Below, piece after piece: positions 11,764 to 24,659 of a stretch of DNA of 64,000 nt (position 1 is the first letter of the stretch; each line of letters opens with the position of its first letter). The DNA is from Pseudisothecium myosuroides (lineage: Eukaryota > Streptophyta > Bryopsida > Hypnales > Lembophyllaceae). The notes below the pieces were generated by a model. It ran no database searches, had not been told where the DNA came from, and saw only the letters and a program-made list of their open reading frames with translations. The DNA lies in assembly GCA_951799445.1 (NCBI GenBank), contig OX637289.1, forward strand, positions 23,560,245-23,624,244, written 5' to 3'. The translations under genes and the position numbers were made by a program.

Positions 11764-12322
11764 AATACAAAATTTTGGGGGGTTAAATATTTTTTCAATT
11801 TTTGTGGTTTTACATGATATTTTATTGAAAACAATTGGTGATGGATTGCATAGATATGTATTAAACATCTATACACATATCTTCTCTTCAACGAGCATCT
11901 CCAAAAAAGTTTCACAATTCCTTCTATAGAGATTTCAATATTGGCTCGACAATGCCCAACTTTTGTTAAAATAAATATTTCTTTATTATAATTAGATTTT
12001 TCTATTTGCCCCTCACATAGTAACTAATTTTGTAAATTTGAGCACAATGGTACAATTACTTTGCCAAAATCTAGTTAATTGATATAGAAATATCTACCTT
12101 TGGCAAAGTTTGGTTACATGACACTTCACATTGAACTCTTCCTAGATTATATTTTTATTACTTAATGGCACGTTTTTTAGTATGAAAGATGTGCATATAG
12201 ATGTTCCCTACATATCTAAGCAATCCAATTAAGAAAATCCATCACCAATTATTTTCAATAAAATATAATGTAAAACCATGAAAATTGACTTAAAAAATTC
12301 ACCAAAAATGAAATTTTGCTTT
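11764..12322. repeat. Inverted repeat, arms ~120 bp, about 560 bp overall
   Basis: The left arm (about 11764-11880, containing GGTTTTACATGATATTTTAT and AATTGGTGATGGATT) recurs in reverse complement at about 12190-12322 (AATCCATCACCAATTATTTT, ATAAAATATAATGTAAAACC). The interior of about 310 bp is AT-rich and non-coding. It is probably an old foldback or MITE-type element; I cannot place exact termini or a target duplication. Confidence 0.6.
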
Positions 12323-15300
12323 TTTGAAACTAAAATTTGGTATTCTTGATTGGGATTGTGCAAGGATGCGATGATAATTATGCTTACCAAAATGTACCAA
12401 TTAAACTACATGTTATACAAAAAAAATTGAATGGCTCAAATAGTGCGGTTGTAAGATTATTGTACCCCACTATACATGAACAAGTTGACTAAAAGATCCC
12501 ATGATTGGATTTGTTAAAGAATTAACATATATGACTGATGATTTTAGCCTTGGTTTTACTACAAGTATTTTGAAGCAGTTTTGGGTCTCAAAATACCACA
12601 ATAGATTAGGGGAATTCAAACTATAAATCCCCCGCCAGTTATGAGGTATGGTGAAGAAAATTGTATAGCATAGTGTAAAGTCTGTTGTGACTTTGCAATA
12701 TATTATTTAGTAATCTTGAGAATGAGGAAGAAAAAATTACCACTGAAGTAATAAAAAAACTAAAAAAAAACTAAACTTGTTAATTGTGGCACAAATTGAA
12801 AAATCAAATTTCAGAGAAAGAGTACATTTATTAACTTGTATTTTAAAAATGGTGTTTGTATTCCATCGCATGATAGGTATTCTACAATTCTTTAAAGTAT
12901 GTAGGTATGTGTGTACGTATATTTTTATATGTGATGATAAAATCCAATGCATTTTTTAATCCAAATATAGAAAAAAAATAATAGGATGAACGCACAATGT
13001 TATGATGCAAAAAAGTTCTCCAACAATACAACAAAACAACAAAAACAAAACAAAATATGTATTTTTTTCCTATCCTTTGAGGCACTCCATTTCAAATTTC
13101 CTACTACATGGGCTTGAGTGATCATTTCTACACAACAGCAAAAAAACAAAAACAAAGCCCGTGCAATAAAAATAAAAATAAAAAACAATAAAAATTGCCC
13201 TCTTTGAAATCGCCATCTACTAAAAGTGCCCTTGCACCAAGGGTAGTACTAGACGGAGCATCATCCAATATCATCTCCTTGCTAGCCCTTGCCCAATGAG
13301 TCCACACACCTACCGGTTGCTTCTTACCCAATGCATGTAAAAACCTCCGGCCATGGCCCCCGTGATCAGGAATTGAAAGCACTGAAAATCTGTAAGCAAA
13401 AGTTTGCAGTTGTTGCCCTGGATAGGCCAACCAAATATCAATTTGCGATAACATCGCACGACAAAAGTTTGTTTGAACGAGTGTCCAACAACGGAGGATC
13501 GGAAAAAAGAGCCATTCCATTTGAGTATGCGGAACAGTTAGCATTCCTATGATTGGTTTGCAGCTGCTTGTTTCCCTGGCTTGCTTTTTCTCGGGCTTTT
13601 TTTTTCTGATACAGGTGAAAACTTTCGATTTCATGCAAAATGCGGTATAACGAAGGAACTGAACTGACTTTCTTTTTGTTCTTTTTGGCCACAATAATGA
13701 ATGCACAATCTTTCATGGTAACCACTCACTTCCCATCCCGCAAATTCCAGTAATTGTTGGGCCTCATTCAACTTTGGTGCGACCTCTTATGATACCTTAC
13801 CGAGCGCGAAATCAAATTCCATCGAATTCTGCTTTGGATCTCAGCCATACATACTCTTTGGGCCTTCACACTTTTTTCCAGCATACATGGTTTATGGAAT
13901 CCAGTTGAAGAGCGGTAGCGTAATGATACGCTCTAGTGCACTTTGGAATCATGAGGTGAGTCACCCAAATAGTGGAAAAAAAAAAGAGGGTCATGATGAT
14001 CCACGCGGACTGTTTTCCGCTAGTTTTTGTGTTAAAATTATTTTTTTCTTACTACTCTTCTCTACAAAGTTCGGGGAGGATCGGCAGTTAGTTCAATGTT
14101 AGCCGGTGGAATTGGGGAAACAATTGGTTGCAATTTGAAAACATTGGAAAAATAACCAGTGAAAGAATCTAGAAAATTTCTAGTTAGAGAAAAAAAATAG
14201 AGAAAAAACCGGACTTGGTGCTTGAAAAAATGGTTTAATATAAGAATTAAAGGAGCTGGGGACTGTGATAAACTGAACGCAAAGATTTGATTAGAATGTG
14301 TTCAATGGTAAAGAACTTGTTCTAGAGGGCCTCTCTTTGAGAATGGTGTGAATCAAAAGTCTACTACTCACTTGCGGGTGCAAGCAGTTGCAGGAGTGTT
14401 AGAGTAAACCTGCCAATTACCGCACAGATCCAAAAGACCGGACAACAACTGTCGTCATTTATCGTACAATAACCACACGATTCAACTAGCAATTCAATTG
14501 CAATGGGAACAAAAATTTGTACCAACACCTACTGACCGCACACTGTACGGTGAAGGGTTGCTAGGAATTTTTAACTAGATTTCAGCTTCATGGGTTATAA
14601 ATTGCAATAAAGTTTGTAGGAAGGAACCTTTTTGAGTTCTGTTTTTTGAAGGTGAATCTTAACATGACATTTAATAATCACGCCAAATTTCTAAATATGC
14701 AAATCTCTATATTTATGTGGAGAAGGATTTGAATTGTGTTTGTGCGGTGATTGGCAAGTTACTCTATATACTAGTGTTTTGAGCATCCTTTGTACATGAC
14801 CGGAAATAGGAATAATACTAGAATTTTTAGTGGAGGGTCGCAGACCTCATTGTGTTCTACTAGAAAAAAATTGACCTAGTGCAAAGTCAGCAATCTAAAC
14901 CTTAAGAGGACTTTTTTGCATTATAAAAATAAATAGAAGAATAAATTCAATATTAAAAAAGGACTTTGATGCAAAAAGGGAAGGTTCAATTTATTAGCAC
15001 ACATAACAATGCTCGAAAAGGTATGACAATTATGAATCTTCCTATTGAGAGTCAAACTGCAAACTCTTTATATTTTGCCAACTTGAAAAAAAAATGGTAG
15101 GCCCGGAAACAAAAAAATGACAACACCAATTGCATTAGAGAATGTTTTTTGGAGTTGCCCCTTCATTATGGCATTGGTGTGGTGGTTTCTAGTTGGACTC
15201 AAGATGCTCTCATAGCTTATAATGTTCCTTGCATTGGAATTGAGTAGGCCTTTCAATTTCCACAACCAATTACAATTCTTATAGGCTCTTGAACATGTGC

Positions 15301-15836
15301 GCAAAGAATGTCATTAGACTCATTCGAGCAAGAACATAATGTTTTGGGATTTTTGGGAACTAGAATAAAGGTGTTTTGTGGGCATCAAATCCTGGTGCCT
15401 CAAGATCCCTTTTTGTAGTGGGATGCCTAACCTTTCTTCATTGTAGATCTCAAATTAGAAAAATAATTAAATGATTGACAAGGTTGTCAACAAGGACTTG
15501 ATTAATGTACATGTTTCTATTGGCTATCAAAGTGTTTGCACCATTCCAAAAAGAAGAAAGAGAATTATCAACAATTGGTTTACATTATCAATTTATTTGT
15601 CTAAGGTCCTAAAATTGACTTCAAGTAGTAAATACAAGGTTAAAAAGAGGCTTTGGGCTATCTATGTAGAAAACTATTGGATAGAGTGAAGAAAAATTCT
15701 AAATAATTTGTTATCAATAAACCCTTTCTTTACAAATATTGAAAAGAATTCTAAATAGTATCAAAACAAAATTTTAAATCCTTTTCTCAATTTGGTTCTT
15801 TAGGTCTTCATGTCAACTTCTCAAAAATGTTATGAA
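12323..15836. other. Intergenic DNA, no gene I can support
   Basis: The longest frame is a 192-residue minus frame at 13128-13706, in a slightly GC-richer patch (13200-13960). Its translation has no recognisable domain and ends in a low-complexity Phe/Leu/Cys tail encoded by A-rich sequence, so I do not call it a gene. A diverged exon cannot be excluded. The rest holds only short AT-rich frames. Confidence 0.35.
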
Positions 15837-16066
15837 TTAACCCTTGAACAACGCGGAGGACGTTTGATGTTCGATGAATGATACAACATCTTTGCATGTG
15901 GATAAAAGTGCAACTATTCATCCTTAGAATTTTGTTGTGAAAAGGGAAGGTCTTCTACAATAGGTCAATTTTCAATGAGTGCTTTTCCATTCTGTTAAGG
16001 CAATGATTCACACGGTAATGGGAAGGGAGGATTTCGAGGGTCACCCCTTCATCCTTTAAGGGTTAA
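15837..16066 (+). mobile_element. TTAA-flanked small MITE, copy A (230 bp)
   Basis: Bounded by TTAACCCTTGAAC and CCTTTAAGGGTTAA. An inverted relative lies at 53359-53562; shared words include GTGCAACTATTCATCC, AATTTTGTTGTGAAAAGG, GGTCTTCTA and AATGAGTGCTTTT. TTAA flanks and CCC-starting ends resemble the larger family at 1475 and 56368, but the interior is unrelated, so this is a separate non-autonomous family possibly moved by the same enzyme. Confidence 0.7.
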
Positions 16067-18495
16067 GAAAGTACAAATGGTAAGCCATCCTATTGGTGCC
16101 ACTATTTACAAATAGTGTACACTTAAATTTAAAAATGTGCACAACTTGTATAGTGCATAGAGGCAAGTAGGACACAAGTGAATTGTAGCACAAGTAGGAT
16201 GAACCTTGGAAGAGTATATTCAAACAACATAAAACAATAGAGGTAAATCTATGTTATGATGAATTGTATGACAAGCCGTTGCTCTTGTATACAGTAAGTG
16301 AGCCCATTGCAGGCAAAATTATATTAGTGGTGAACATTTTAGAACTTGAATGTACACCAATGTGGGCAACAGCTTGCAATGGGCTCGCTCCCATTTGGCC
16401 TGCAATGGGCTCACTTAGTGGTATGTGGACTGGAGGAAATCTATAGAGTCAGGAGCACAGAATTCTGAATTCAAGTCCAGAATGTGCTGATGATTAGTGA
16501 CAGAAAGTTAAAGTTCGAGGGCAAGAGGCACAACAAATGATGAGCCCGATGATTGCCATCCAACTATTCCTGTCACACGAAGGCATTTGGGTATGACGTA
16601 TTACTCCGTATTAAGCACTGGTGAGTTGAATCTTTACTTATCTATTCATTTCAACACAATGACAAGATTTTGAAGCACCAGTAAATCGAATGTTTTTATT
16701 CAATTTTTAATGCAACTGAAGAGATTTCATTGCAAGACTCACTCCCCACCTCTCATAAGAGATCAGTCAGTTGAAAATTTCCATGACGGAAGGCCTGCTT
16801 GCAATCTGGAAAATCCATGTAAAACCTGCATTTCTAGAGTCAGTGACCTATCATCATATTATAAAACAATATAAAAGTAAAAAAGAATATATTATAATAA
16901 GAGGAACATTTAATTAAACTGTCCATTTATGGTGGTCAGGTCCTTCATACTGTAGCCTATATGATTGACGACTGGAAAGCTCCAAATGCTCCATACAACC
17001 CGTGCCGCTAAGTTTTAGCCTCTCCTACCAACTTTTACGCAGTACTTCAGCAAACCAGCCAGCTTTTCCGACATGCAAGATAATAATAACTCCTATGAAA
17101 TATCCACGTAGGCTATACCAATTAGTACAGCTCACTTACCATATTTGAGGCAGCCTTTCTACGTTTGCAGTTTAGTGTGAGTGGCGGGTTTTGCCATTGG
17201 GAGGAAGGGCCTACACAACCACAAAAATAGGGAGCAAATTAATACCGTGGGCCCTAATACTGTCTGCGTTGGAAAGTGCATGGCGTAGAGCTCCTCCCTA
17301 GTCATGAGACTTCAACTGAAAGCTCAGACAGTCTTCTCCGAAAAATGTGAAATCTACTGTTCCAGTAATATCAAAACCCAGGTTTCCTTGACGATCAACT
17401 GTAGATATCAAATCTACCAAGATTGAATGATATTTCTGGCAAGTTGTCTGAAATTTGGGTGCAATAAAACAAAATATAGTAATCTTAAAAAGTATTCTTA
17501 CTCAGCTAGGAATGACTTGATCCGGGCGGGTAATATGACTTCTGATTTTCCGTACCGACTGGTCCAATCAGCAATCTTCATGTGCGTCAAACACCATCTG
17601 GGCCCAGAACAGCATTCCCTCATAGATTGTCAGCCAAAGGAACAGTGTACATAATTTAACAAAATTATAAAGTAAAGAAGGAATTAAGAATGAGAACTGA
17701 ATGAGGTGTTTGGAACAGGCGATGTGTCTAAAATGAGAGAGATCTTAACCTTACAGCCAATTCTACAGCAGTCTGTTAGACTTTTCAACTTTCCACCCAA
17801 CATTGAGTGGAGGTTACAAAACAAAGCAGGAAGTAAAAGAGTCCCAGAAACTGATTGAGAAGAAGTGTTGCCAGGCAAATACAGTGGGTACTACTACTGA
17901 GCATAAGTCACATGTTGGAAGTGTCAGCTTTGAAGTACATCAGTAGTCATTCAAATCACTACCCATAACATAACAAAATAGTTCAGCTGCATACACGTAA
18001 TCATGCACAAGAGGTTGGGCATAGTTGGGTCTCTTCCAATAATTATACTGGAACTAAAGGAGGACCCTGACACATGCATTTGCAACTGATGCATATCTCT
18101 GAGCAAAGGGGAACTATTTTTCAGTAAACTGATGGAAGTTGGTGAACACATGTGAAACTCTGAGCAGCTAAGAAATGAAGGGAAGTGCGAGAAATCTTAA
18201 GAGGAATACAGTAAATAACATTGGCAGAAAGCATCAGAATCTGGATCTATGTCGCCGAATAGTATCATGCAACTGCTGGTTTGAGCAGTATCATAAAAAA
18301 GTCTAATAGGTTTCAGATTTTAGCATGCATTTGAACATATTGATTCTAGTGATGAATTATACGAGCGATTCGAAACTGCAGGCATTAGAATTGCATCAAA
18401 CGCGTCTTCACTGATTGCATGATCTGACTCCCTCTTCCTTTCTACTTAAATACTACACTCAATAGAAAGCCCATAAGAGTTGAAAGTTGTACCTT
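16067..18495. other. Intergenic DNA downstream of the CarA gene, no gene recognised
   Basis: Composition is less AT-biased than 1-16 kb. Short frames (17427-17654 plus, 17684-17878 minus, 17951-18151 minus) show no domain I recognise. A repeated phrase about GCAATGGGCTC occurs as an inverted pair near 16302 and 16377. A part of this stretch may be the 3' untranslated region of the gene ending at 18496. Confidence 0.35.
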
Positions 18496-21400
18496 TTAGC
18501 AGATCCAGTCTCTTTCCTCTCTGTTGCACAAAAGTAGTTTGTCTCGAGCCTTCGACCTATTCTCCCTCAGCTTTTCGACAAAGTTAAAGAACGCCGCTCA
18601 AAGATACGAAGATGTCAGCAAAAAAGTGAAATTTTGAAGAATATTAGAATTTAACTCATAACACACTCCCAGAGGACCGAAGAAAATATCCCGTACTTAT
18701 CGTACATCACTAGGAGGTCGACAATGAGACAATGCAAATGCCATCGAATCTCTACACGAACTCAAATTCGAAACATAGCTCATTCGAGTTGCAAGCCTAA
18801 ACCCGATTCGAACTAGTGCATTAACACTTCTGATAGGTATTGTATGCATCAACGACCATCCAACCATAAATGAGTGCCACATACAGAGGATAAGAGCACG
18901 GCGTACCTTCGTCAGAATCATGAGGACCAGGAGACGCTTCAGGATGCAAGTGGATGCTCATGCCGTTCATAGCAGGGAATGTGAGACCAGCACACGAGCC
19001 ATCATTGAAAATTAATGTGGTTCAATTCAACAACTTCTGGCAGTGTCTTCGGATCAACTGCATAATTGTGGTTTCGTACAAATGAATTGATAGGTTAGAA
19101 TAAGCTCAAAATGATTGTCTAAGAGCATGGCTTTCAATAAAAAATGCGGATGATATATGCCAGCAATGCTGGACAGTTTAACTTCCAGAAAACACAAGTA
19201 CTAGGAGTGCACAATTTACAGAACCCTAAAGGACCAAGAAGCACGACTTGAGCCTCATGTTTTTCTAGCAGTCCTGAGTAGGTCATATGGAAACTATCTC
19301 TTATCAAATTTCACTTATTATTTAACCAACCCATGCAATGTTCTTCAACGACTCTGGTGATACAAAATTAGCCTCATCTGAATTACGATTTTCACAATGT
19401 GATCAATAAAAATTGTCATCTTGAAACCACGATTTCTTGGTTAAATCCCTTGTGGCTTAAGAATCTCTTATTTCTATTCAAGTAAGTCGCAGTCGGTGAG
19501 AATATTCGTGCTAATGTCAAGAGGAGTTGAGAAAGGTTGAGAAAAATAACCTGGGCACTGATTTTCACGCGGCCAGTGGGCAGGTGGGCTGGACGGCGGA
19601 CTGGATGGTTTCCATCGTGATGACCGAAATTCGTCTTGAAGGTCGAGCCACCAAGTGCTTGGCCTAGTTGTTGATGACCCACACAAATTCCAAAGCCTGG
19701 GACTTCGCCAACCAAATCCTGCACAATTTTAACGGCATAGGGAACTGCGGACTGGCCACCAGGTCCATTGCTGAAAAGCATACCGTCCGGCTTGAGATTC
19801 AAAACTTCTGACGATAGATTTGCGGATGGAACAACCGTGATTGTACACCCATGGGAGGCAATATTCCTTACAATATTCTTTGCACCAAAACCATATGCTA
19901 CCATCTAAACCAGCATCACATAAATCAACAGTTAGAACAAGATGGTCAAATATTCTTTAGGGCGTTACCACATTACAGGCAGTACCACTCAGGCTCAGTT
20001 CTTCCTTCTTCCACATTTTTATGGTTTTTCCAAGATATAGTGTTTTTGGACAAATGGTACAGAATTCATTGTCTTGTCATTGTTCATGAACCACATAGAA
20101 TGCTTGAAAGGAAAAAAAATGGGACTCCTCAATCTGTCTTGCTGTTCCTCTACTGTGGTAACAACATGATCTCATAGACCAATGACGTGCCCACTTCATT
20201 CTCTTGCTTCTAGAGTGATAAGCCTCTTTATAAGTCTCGAGGACGGTCTTTTCACTGAAGCGGATGCCAATTACATCAACTCACGATAACAAGGCAAGGC
20301 CTATTGATCCATTTGCAATAAACACGTCTACCGATAAATCCTTTAGCACCAGGTATAAAATATCAGGCACTTACATGGAGCCTCTGAGCGCCAGAATCAG
20401 CATTAAATTCCCACTCCAAGTCGGTATTATCTTTCAATTCATAAGATTTGCTGCGGCTCAAATCAGTGATCAAATCCTTACCTGTTCAATCCCCACGTAC
20501 ATTGTCAACATATCCACTGATCACCTTCAAATGCACAGAAACTATCCACGTGGATCATAGTCACAGATGACCACGAGCCAATATGTCGACACACTTGATA
20601 ACCTCCCAAATTCGGCCAGTTGGTTCGTTCCACAGGCTGTTTACACGTATTTCACTCTTCCAGGAAAGTCTGGTTTGAATTAAAATAAAAATTCCAATAA
20701 CCTGGCTTTCTCAATCCAATAGAATCTGGAAACTCTGATCGTCAATGACTTGATCAACTGAAACTTGTCCCAGTGGCGATCAGATCAAAACTAGATGGTC
20801 ACAAATCCTGCCAAAGTCGTGATGCCTTAATGACCATGTAAAATAACCCATTCCCAGTATATATCAACTCTTGGAAAAAGTTGCATGTACTTTCGCTACC
20901 AGAGAGGTTGACAAAATATAACAAGCAGCTAATCGCAATTGTCTCTATCCCAAATATATATGTAGTCAAAACTGCAATCAAGCTGCCATCTTCTCGTAGG
21001 CGCACAGTAATAGCTCGAGTGTCTATATACGCTGCAATCACCACCACATGCAGAGACACCTTAGAATGCACATTTGGGTAGGTTGACTGCAAGTACGTTT
21101 AAAAAATAGATTAACAAAAACGAGAGAAATTCCTGATGTAAATGCAACACATTTGCCAAATATAAGCTTGACAACTGGAGGAAATATCAAGCAATATGAA
21201 ATCATCATCACAATAAATGACGGGTCTTGAGAAACTTACGCATGCTCATTACAATACTCATCCCTATATATTCAGAAAGAGTTTCTGAACAACGCCAGTT
21301 TGACACCCTGATATCAACGCAGCTCTCCTTTAGAAAGTAAAGAAAAGGATTATCACCAGCAAGATTTAAATCAGCGTCCTGTGAACAAATCCAAGTGGAT

Positions 21401-23050
21401 TGAACCACAAACACTATTTTTAGAGAAGAATCCATATGAAAAAAGCAATATATTTATCGGCAGGTTAGATGTGCTTGCTTCGAGCTAATAACAAATGCCT
21501 TCTAATTATAAAAATGCAAATAAATATTAACATATACTCAATTCGTTCAACAGACATATGATCAAATCAAGTACAGTAAAGATAAAAACTCAAGGACATG
21601 GTCTTTCAGGCTGTAAAATGTGTCATTGGGTAGAAAACCTGAATCAGAAAGCTTAAAAGTTGGACACTGCTGGGCCCAAAATTTAAATTTGCACTGCACA
21701 AAGATGACAAGGGAAATACACTTACAGGTCGTAAAGGCTGCAAATGAACAAGCCAACAGCGAAGCTCTCACTAGACTCCATGTCATCTGCAGAATAAAAT
21801 GAAAGAAGTTTAGACTTTGAAATGCACCTATTAGTTGAGCAGAGCTGCTTTCTATAACACAATGCCAATGCCATGATCAGGTTTCAAAAAGTAGCATATC
21901 GAAATCGCACTTTGAAAAAGAAGAAGAAGAAGCTTCAGAACCAGTACCCAGATTAATCCCTGTATTGTCAATAAAAGATTGAGTCATCAGCACAAGCTGC
22001 CGGCGTAACTAGGATCTGTCAAAACTTCTTGATACCTGCCAGTCCATTTCAAAAACAGCAAAGACGTTACAAAATGATCCCCAGCAGCTGCACTTGAGTT
22101 TACAATCTACAAATACCTAATGAACACACTGCCCTACGTGCGACATCCTAAAATCTAGCATGAGTGCATATTCAAATTGAGAATGTACACCATTTCGAGA
22201 ATTCGAGAATCTCAATAAAAGAACCCATATCAGTTTTTGGTCATCTACCGATAAAATATTGAATCCTCGTAACTTCTGCATACAGTATCCAAATAAAGCA
22301 TTCATAGGTGCATTGGAATCCCCTTTGATTTTCTATCAAGAATACATAAAAATTTGTCCATTACATTAATCATAAATAACTATGCTCAGCACTGAAATTG
22401 TACCTTTTGCCTGGGTTTGATTACTTACCCAGTCAATAAACTGTTGTAAACTCCCTCACCCACTTGAGAGCCAGTAGCTTTAAAGGATATTCTTCGCCAA
22501 ATTGACCCATCCTCAGCACTAGATGTCATTTGTCCTCCAGGCCCGATCAACTGCCACCAATGAAAATGAATATTAACATCTTTAAGTTAACGATTCCTCA
22601 AAACGCTTGTTCATTGCATCAGAATTCCACTTAGAAAATCAATTTATAATTCAAATTTATGAATCACGCGAAAACCCTAATTGCAAGCGAAAACCCTAAA
22701 CCCTAAACCCTAAAAAAATCTGACACCAACACTTCTACTCCCACAACCCCGGCCCCGCAACAAACCATACACACCAAGAGTCGCTCCTAAACCCTGAGTT
22801 ACGTCCCCAGAGATGAGTAAGTACCGGTCTCCGGCGTCCCATTCACAGCAGTAGTGACTTGCACAAAGCTCGCAAGGCGTTGCGAGCACGCGTTCAGAGC
22901 CACTGTTACTGTCACTTGCAGGCGGCCGCAGCAGAAATCAGAGAAGAACGCCGAAAATGGAAGCGAAGTGGAAGGGGATATCTCCGCCAATTCAAATGCA
23001 GCAGTGGCCCCCGTGTGGGATTGCACAACCAATTGCATGCTCATGGCCAT
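18496..23050 (-). pseudogene. CARA: Carbamoyl-phosphate synthase small subunit (glutaminase), ten exons, disrupted
   Basis: The encoded protein would supply ammonia from glutamine to the large subunit, making carbamoyl phosphate for arginine and pyrimidines in the plastid. Exons by splice sites and homology: 22825-23050 (N-terminal extension, start MAMSMQ), 22429-22550, 21948-22035, 21726-21786, 21253-21307, about 20962-21031, 20375-20476, 19551-19904, 18907-19073, 18496-18596. Family landmarks are visible: YQEVLTDPSYAG, SNWRC, DTRAIT, LREDGSLIAVL, the nucleophile motif GICVGHQ, FGHHDGNHPVR, and HPEASPGPHDSDE with the catalytic His and Glu. Defects: about two lost bases in exon 2 (22511-22526), one in exon 3 (about 21999-22001), an extra T in a T run of exon 9 (19008-19011), no visible donor after exon 6, no AG before exon 9, and GPGGQ where the family has GPGDP. 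Either a pseudogene, or a live gene in error-bearing sequence. Confidence 0.85.
22690..22717 (+). repeat. Interstitial telomere-like repeat / telo-box in CarA intron 1
   Basis: Three AAACCCT units in a row follow another AAAACCCTAA at about 22671-22680. Plant telomeres use this heptamer, and single copies (telo-boxes) are common in 5' regions of plant housekeeping and plastid-protein genes. Its place in the first intron, about 110 bp from exon 1, fits a regulatory telo-box better than a chromosome-fusion scar. Confidence 0.7.
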
Positions 23051-23370
23051 CGCTCCGTCACTCTCCAAAGAACAATTGCAACAAAGCAAACCCTGAAAAA
23101 CTGTCCACCACCACTCTTGCTCGAATTGCAACCAAAAATTTCACGAATTGGAATCCTGGGAAGCTCCTGGACGAACTAATGGATCCGTGACATTTGAAGC
23201 GGAGCGAATTTGGAGGAGGGGAGGTGCTTCGTGGGCTACAGTCGGTGATGCCGCTATCAGTTGGTGCCATGAGAAAGCTCAGCACTCAACAAAGACACTG
23301 AAGACAGTGTGCACATTGAAAATTTGGGCAATGTGTCAACCTCCATATCACTATCCAGCTGGACTGATTG

Positions 23371-23504
23371 AAAATAGGGGTTGTCACACCTTCTCAGAGA
23401 ATGAAACTTCTATGGAGAATGAGAAGTTGTGGAGTGGAAGGAGGAGTCAGTAGGGAGCCCTTCTCCATGAAGAGGGTGTGACACCCCCTATTCAGAATGA
23501 GGAT
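23371..23504. mobile_element. Small inverted-repeat element (about 134 bp)
   Basis: The left end ATAGGGGTTGTCACACCTTC and right end GAGGGTGTGACACCCCCTAT are inverted repeats with few mismatches. A relative with the same type of ends is at 23750-23950. Non-coding. Confidence 0.6.
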
Positions 23505-23569
23505 GGAGAATGGATAGTAATTTTCCAATTACACAGTCAAACTTCTAGAGTAGACGTTTCTAAAATATA

Positions 23570-23745
23570 GCATGGAGATTATAGTGTTCTACAGACTCAT
23601 CAAATTTTTATATGTCCTTGTTGGCAACTGAAAGAGGATTTCAATGCACCATAAAATGTTTCATTTGGATATTTCATGCAAATTAAAGTTATAAAGGGTC
23701 AAAGTTCTTTTTGGTAGATGTTCTAAAATCGCTTCTTTAGTGGAG
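23570..23745 (-). repeat. Fragment of the 213-bp MITE core
   Basis: Carries CCTTGTTGGCAACTGAAAG, GATTTCAATGCACCATAAAA, TTTGGATATTTCATGCAAA and GGTAGATGTTCTAAAATCG in the order of the minus-orientation copy at 10857-11130. Lies between two copies of the small inverted-repeat element. Confidence 0.55.
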
Positions 23746-23749
23746 GTAG

Positions 23750-23950
23750 ATATTAGGAGTTTTCACACCTTCTTTGAGAAAGACACTTCGTGAGTGAAAA
23801 CTTCTTCATGCCCATTCTTCACCTCTAGAGGAAGAAAAAAAACTTCTGAATCTTCAAAGAATGGCCCCTCACAATTCAAGGAGAGAGTGCTACATCCTCA
23901 TTCTCTGAAATTTGAGAATGAAGAGAAGAAGGTGTAACAATCCCTATTGA
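23750..23950. mobile_element. Small inverted-repeat element, second copy (about 200 bp)
   Basis: The left end ATTAGGAGTTTTCACACCTT and right end GAAGGTGTAACAATCCCTAT match the ends of the element at 23371-23504. The interior is GAAGAA/TTCTTC-rich and can fold. Non-coding. Confidence 0.55.
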
Positions 23951-24346
23951 TTAAATAAATTTAATTTATCTCCACCTTAGAAAGTTAGGTGAATCTAAAC
24001 ATAAACTACCATTCATAATTAATAACCTTTTTTCATTACTTCCAATAATCCAACTCTAAAATTGTGTATTGAAACTCTCATTTTGCTTTGGTGGATATTG
24101 AAATTCCTTGACATAGACAAAGAATATGCAAATTTGATAGTGCTTTGACAACTTTGGAGCCAATTGGATCTTTGCCAATAATAACCTCTTTGATGCCTAT
24201 AGGCCCTGTACCATCTATGCTTCCATGATGTTGCATATGCTAGGTGGTCGTTTTCTTAAGTGGAGACTGAGCTTAAAGATTTGTTGTTTGCCCTTGGAAG
24301 GCCTATTAAATAGGTATGTTGTTGTCATCGAGCAACCTGATAGATC

Positions 24347-24553
24347 TATTGTTGAGTGTAAACTACGTTCATCCACCTCGTCACTATTCATTTGTTAGTC
24401 ATTACATTATCTTTTGTATATATTCTCATCCTCGACTTCTTTTAGGACATCATAATTGATTATCACTTACAATATATGTGCCGATGTGCGTGTATCGTTT
24501 TTCCTTAATTGTATGTTGTTGTGGCGTATATTTTGTATCGACTTCTAAGAACA
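24347..24553 (+). repeat. 5' LTR of the copia element
   Basis: Aligns with 28836-29034 over its whole length; shared words include GTAAACTAC, TCATCCACCTCGTCACTATT and GTATGTTGTTGTG. It starts TATTGTTGA where the 3' LTR has TGTTGTTGA, so the canonical TG has mutated. It ends ACA just before the primer-binding site. Confidence 0.88.
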
Positions 24554-24565
24554 TGGTATCAAAGC
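24554..24565 (+). other. Primer-binding site of the copia element
   Basis: TGGTATCAAAGC directly abuts the 5' LTR and differs by one base from the usual plant copia site TGGTATCAGAGC, complementary to initiator Met-tRNA. Confidence 0.8.
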
Positions 24566-24659
24566 TAGCTTGAAGTCCTTTTGAACTTATGTTATTTTTT
24601 GTCGCTATTTTCTAAGTACTTACTATTAGGGCCTTAGTTTGTTCGTCAACTATCGAGTG

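Noticed and set aside
13128..13706. 192-residue minus-strand frame
   Set aside because: Length alone is suggestive, but there is no domain, and the C-terminal part is low-complexity sequence from A-rich DNA. Left uncalled.
22690..22717. Chromosome-fusion scar from telomere repeats
   Set aside because: Only three contiguous units, inside an intron near a promoter; too short and too well placed for a fusion relic.
22854..23179. Overlapping plus-strand frames of 77-106 residues
   Set aside because: They are antisense to CarA exon 1, which has the minus-strand start MAMSMQ and a good donor.
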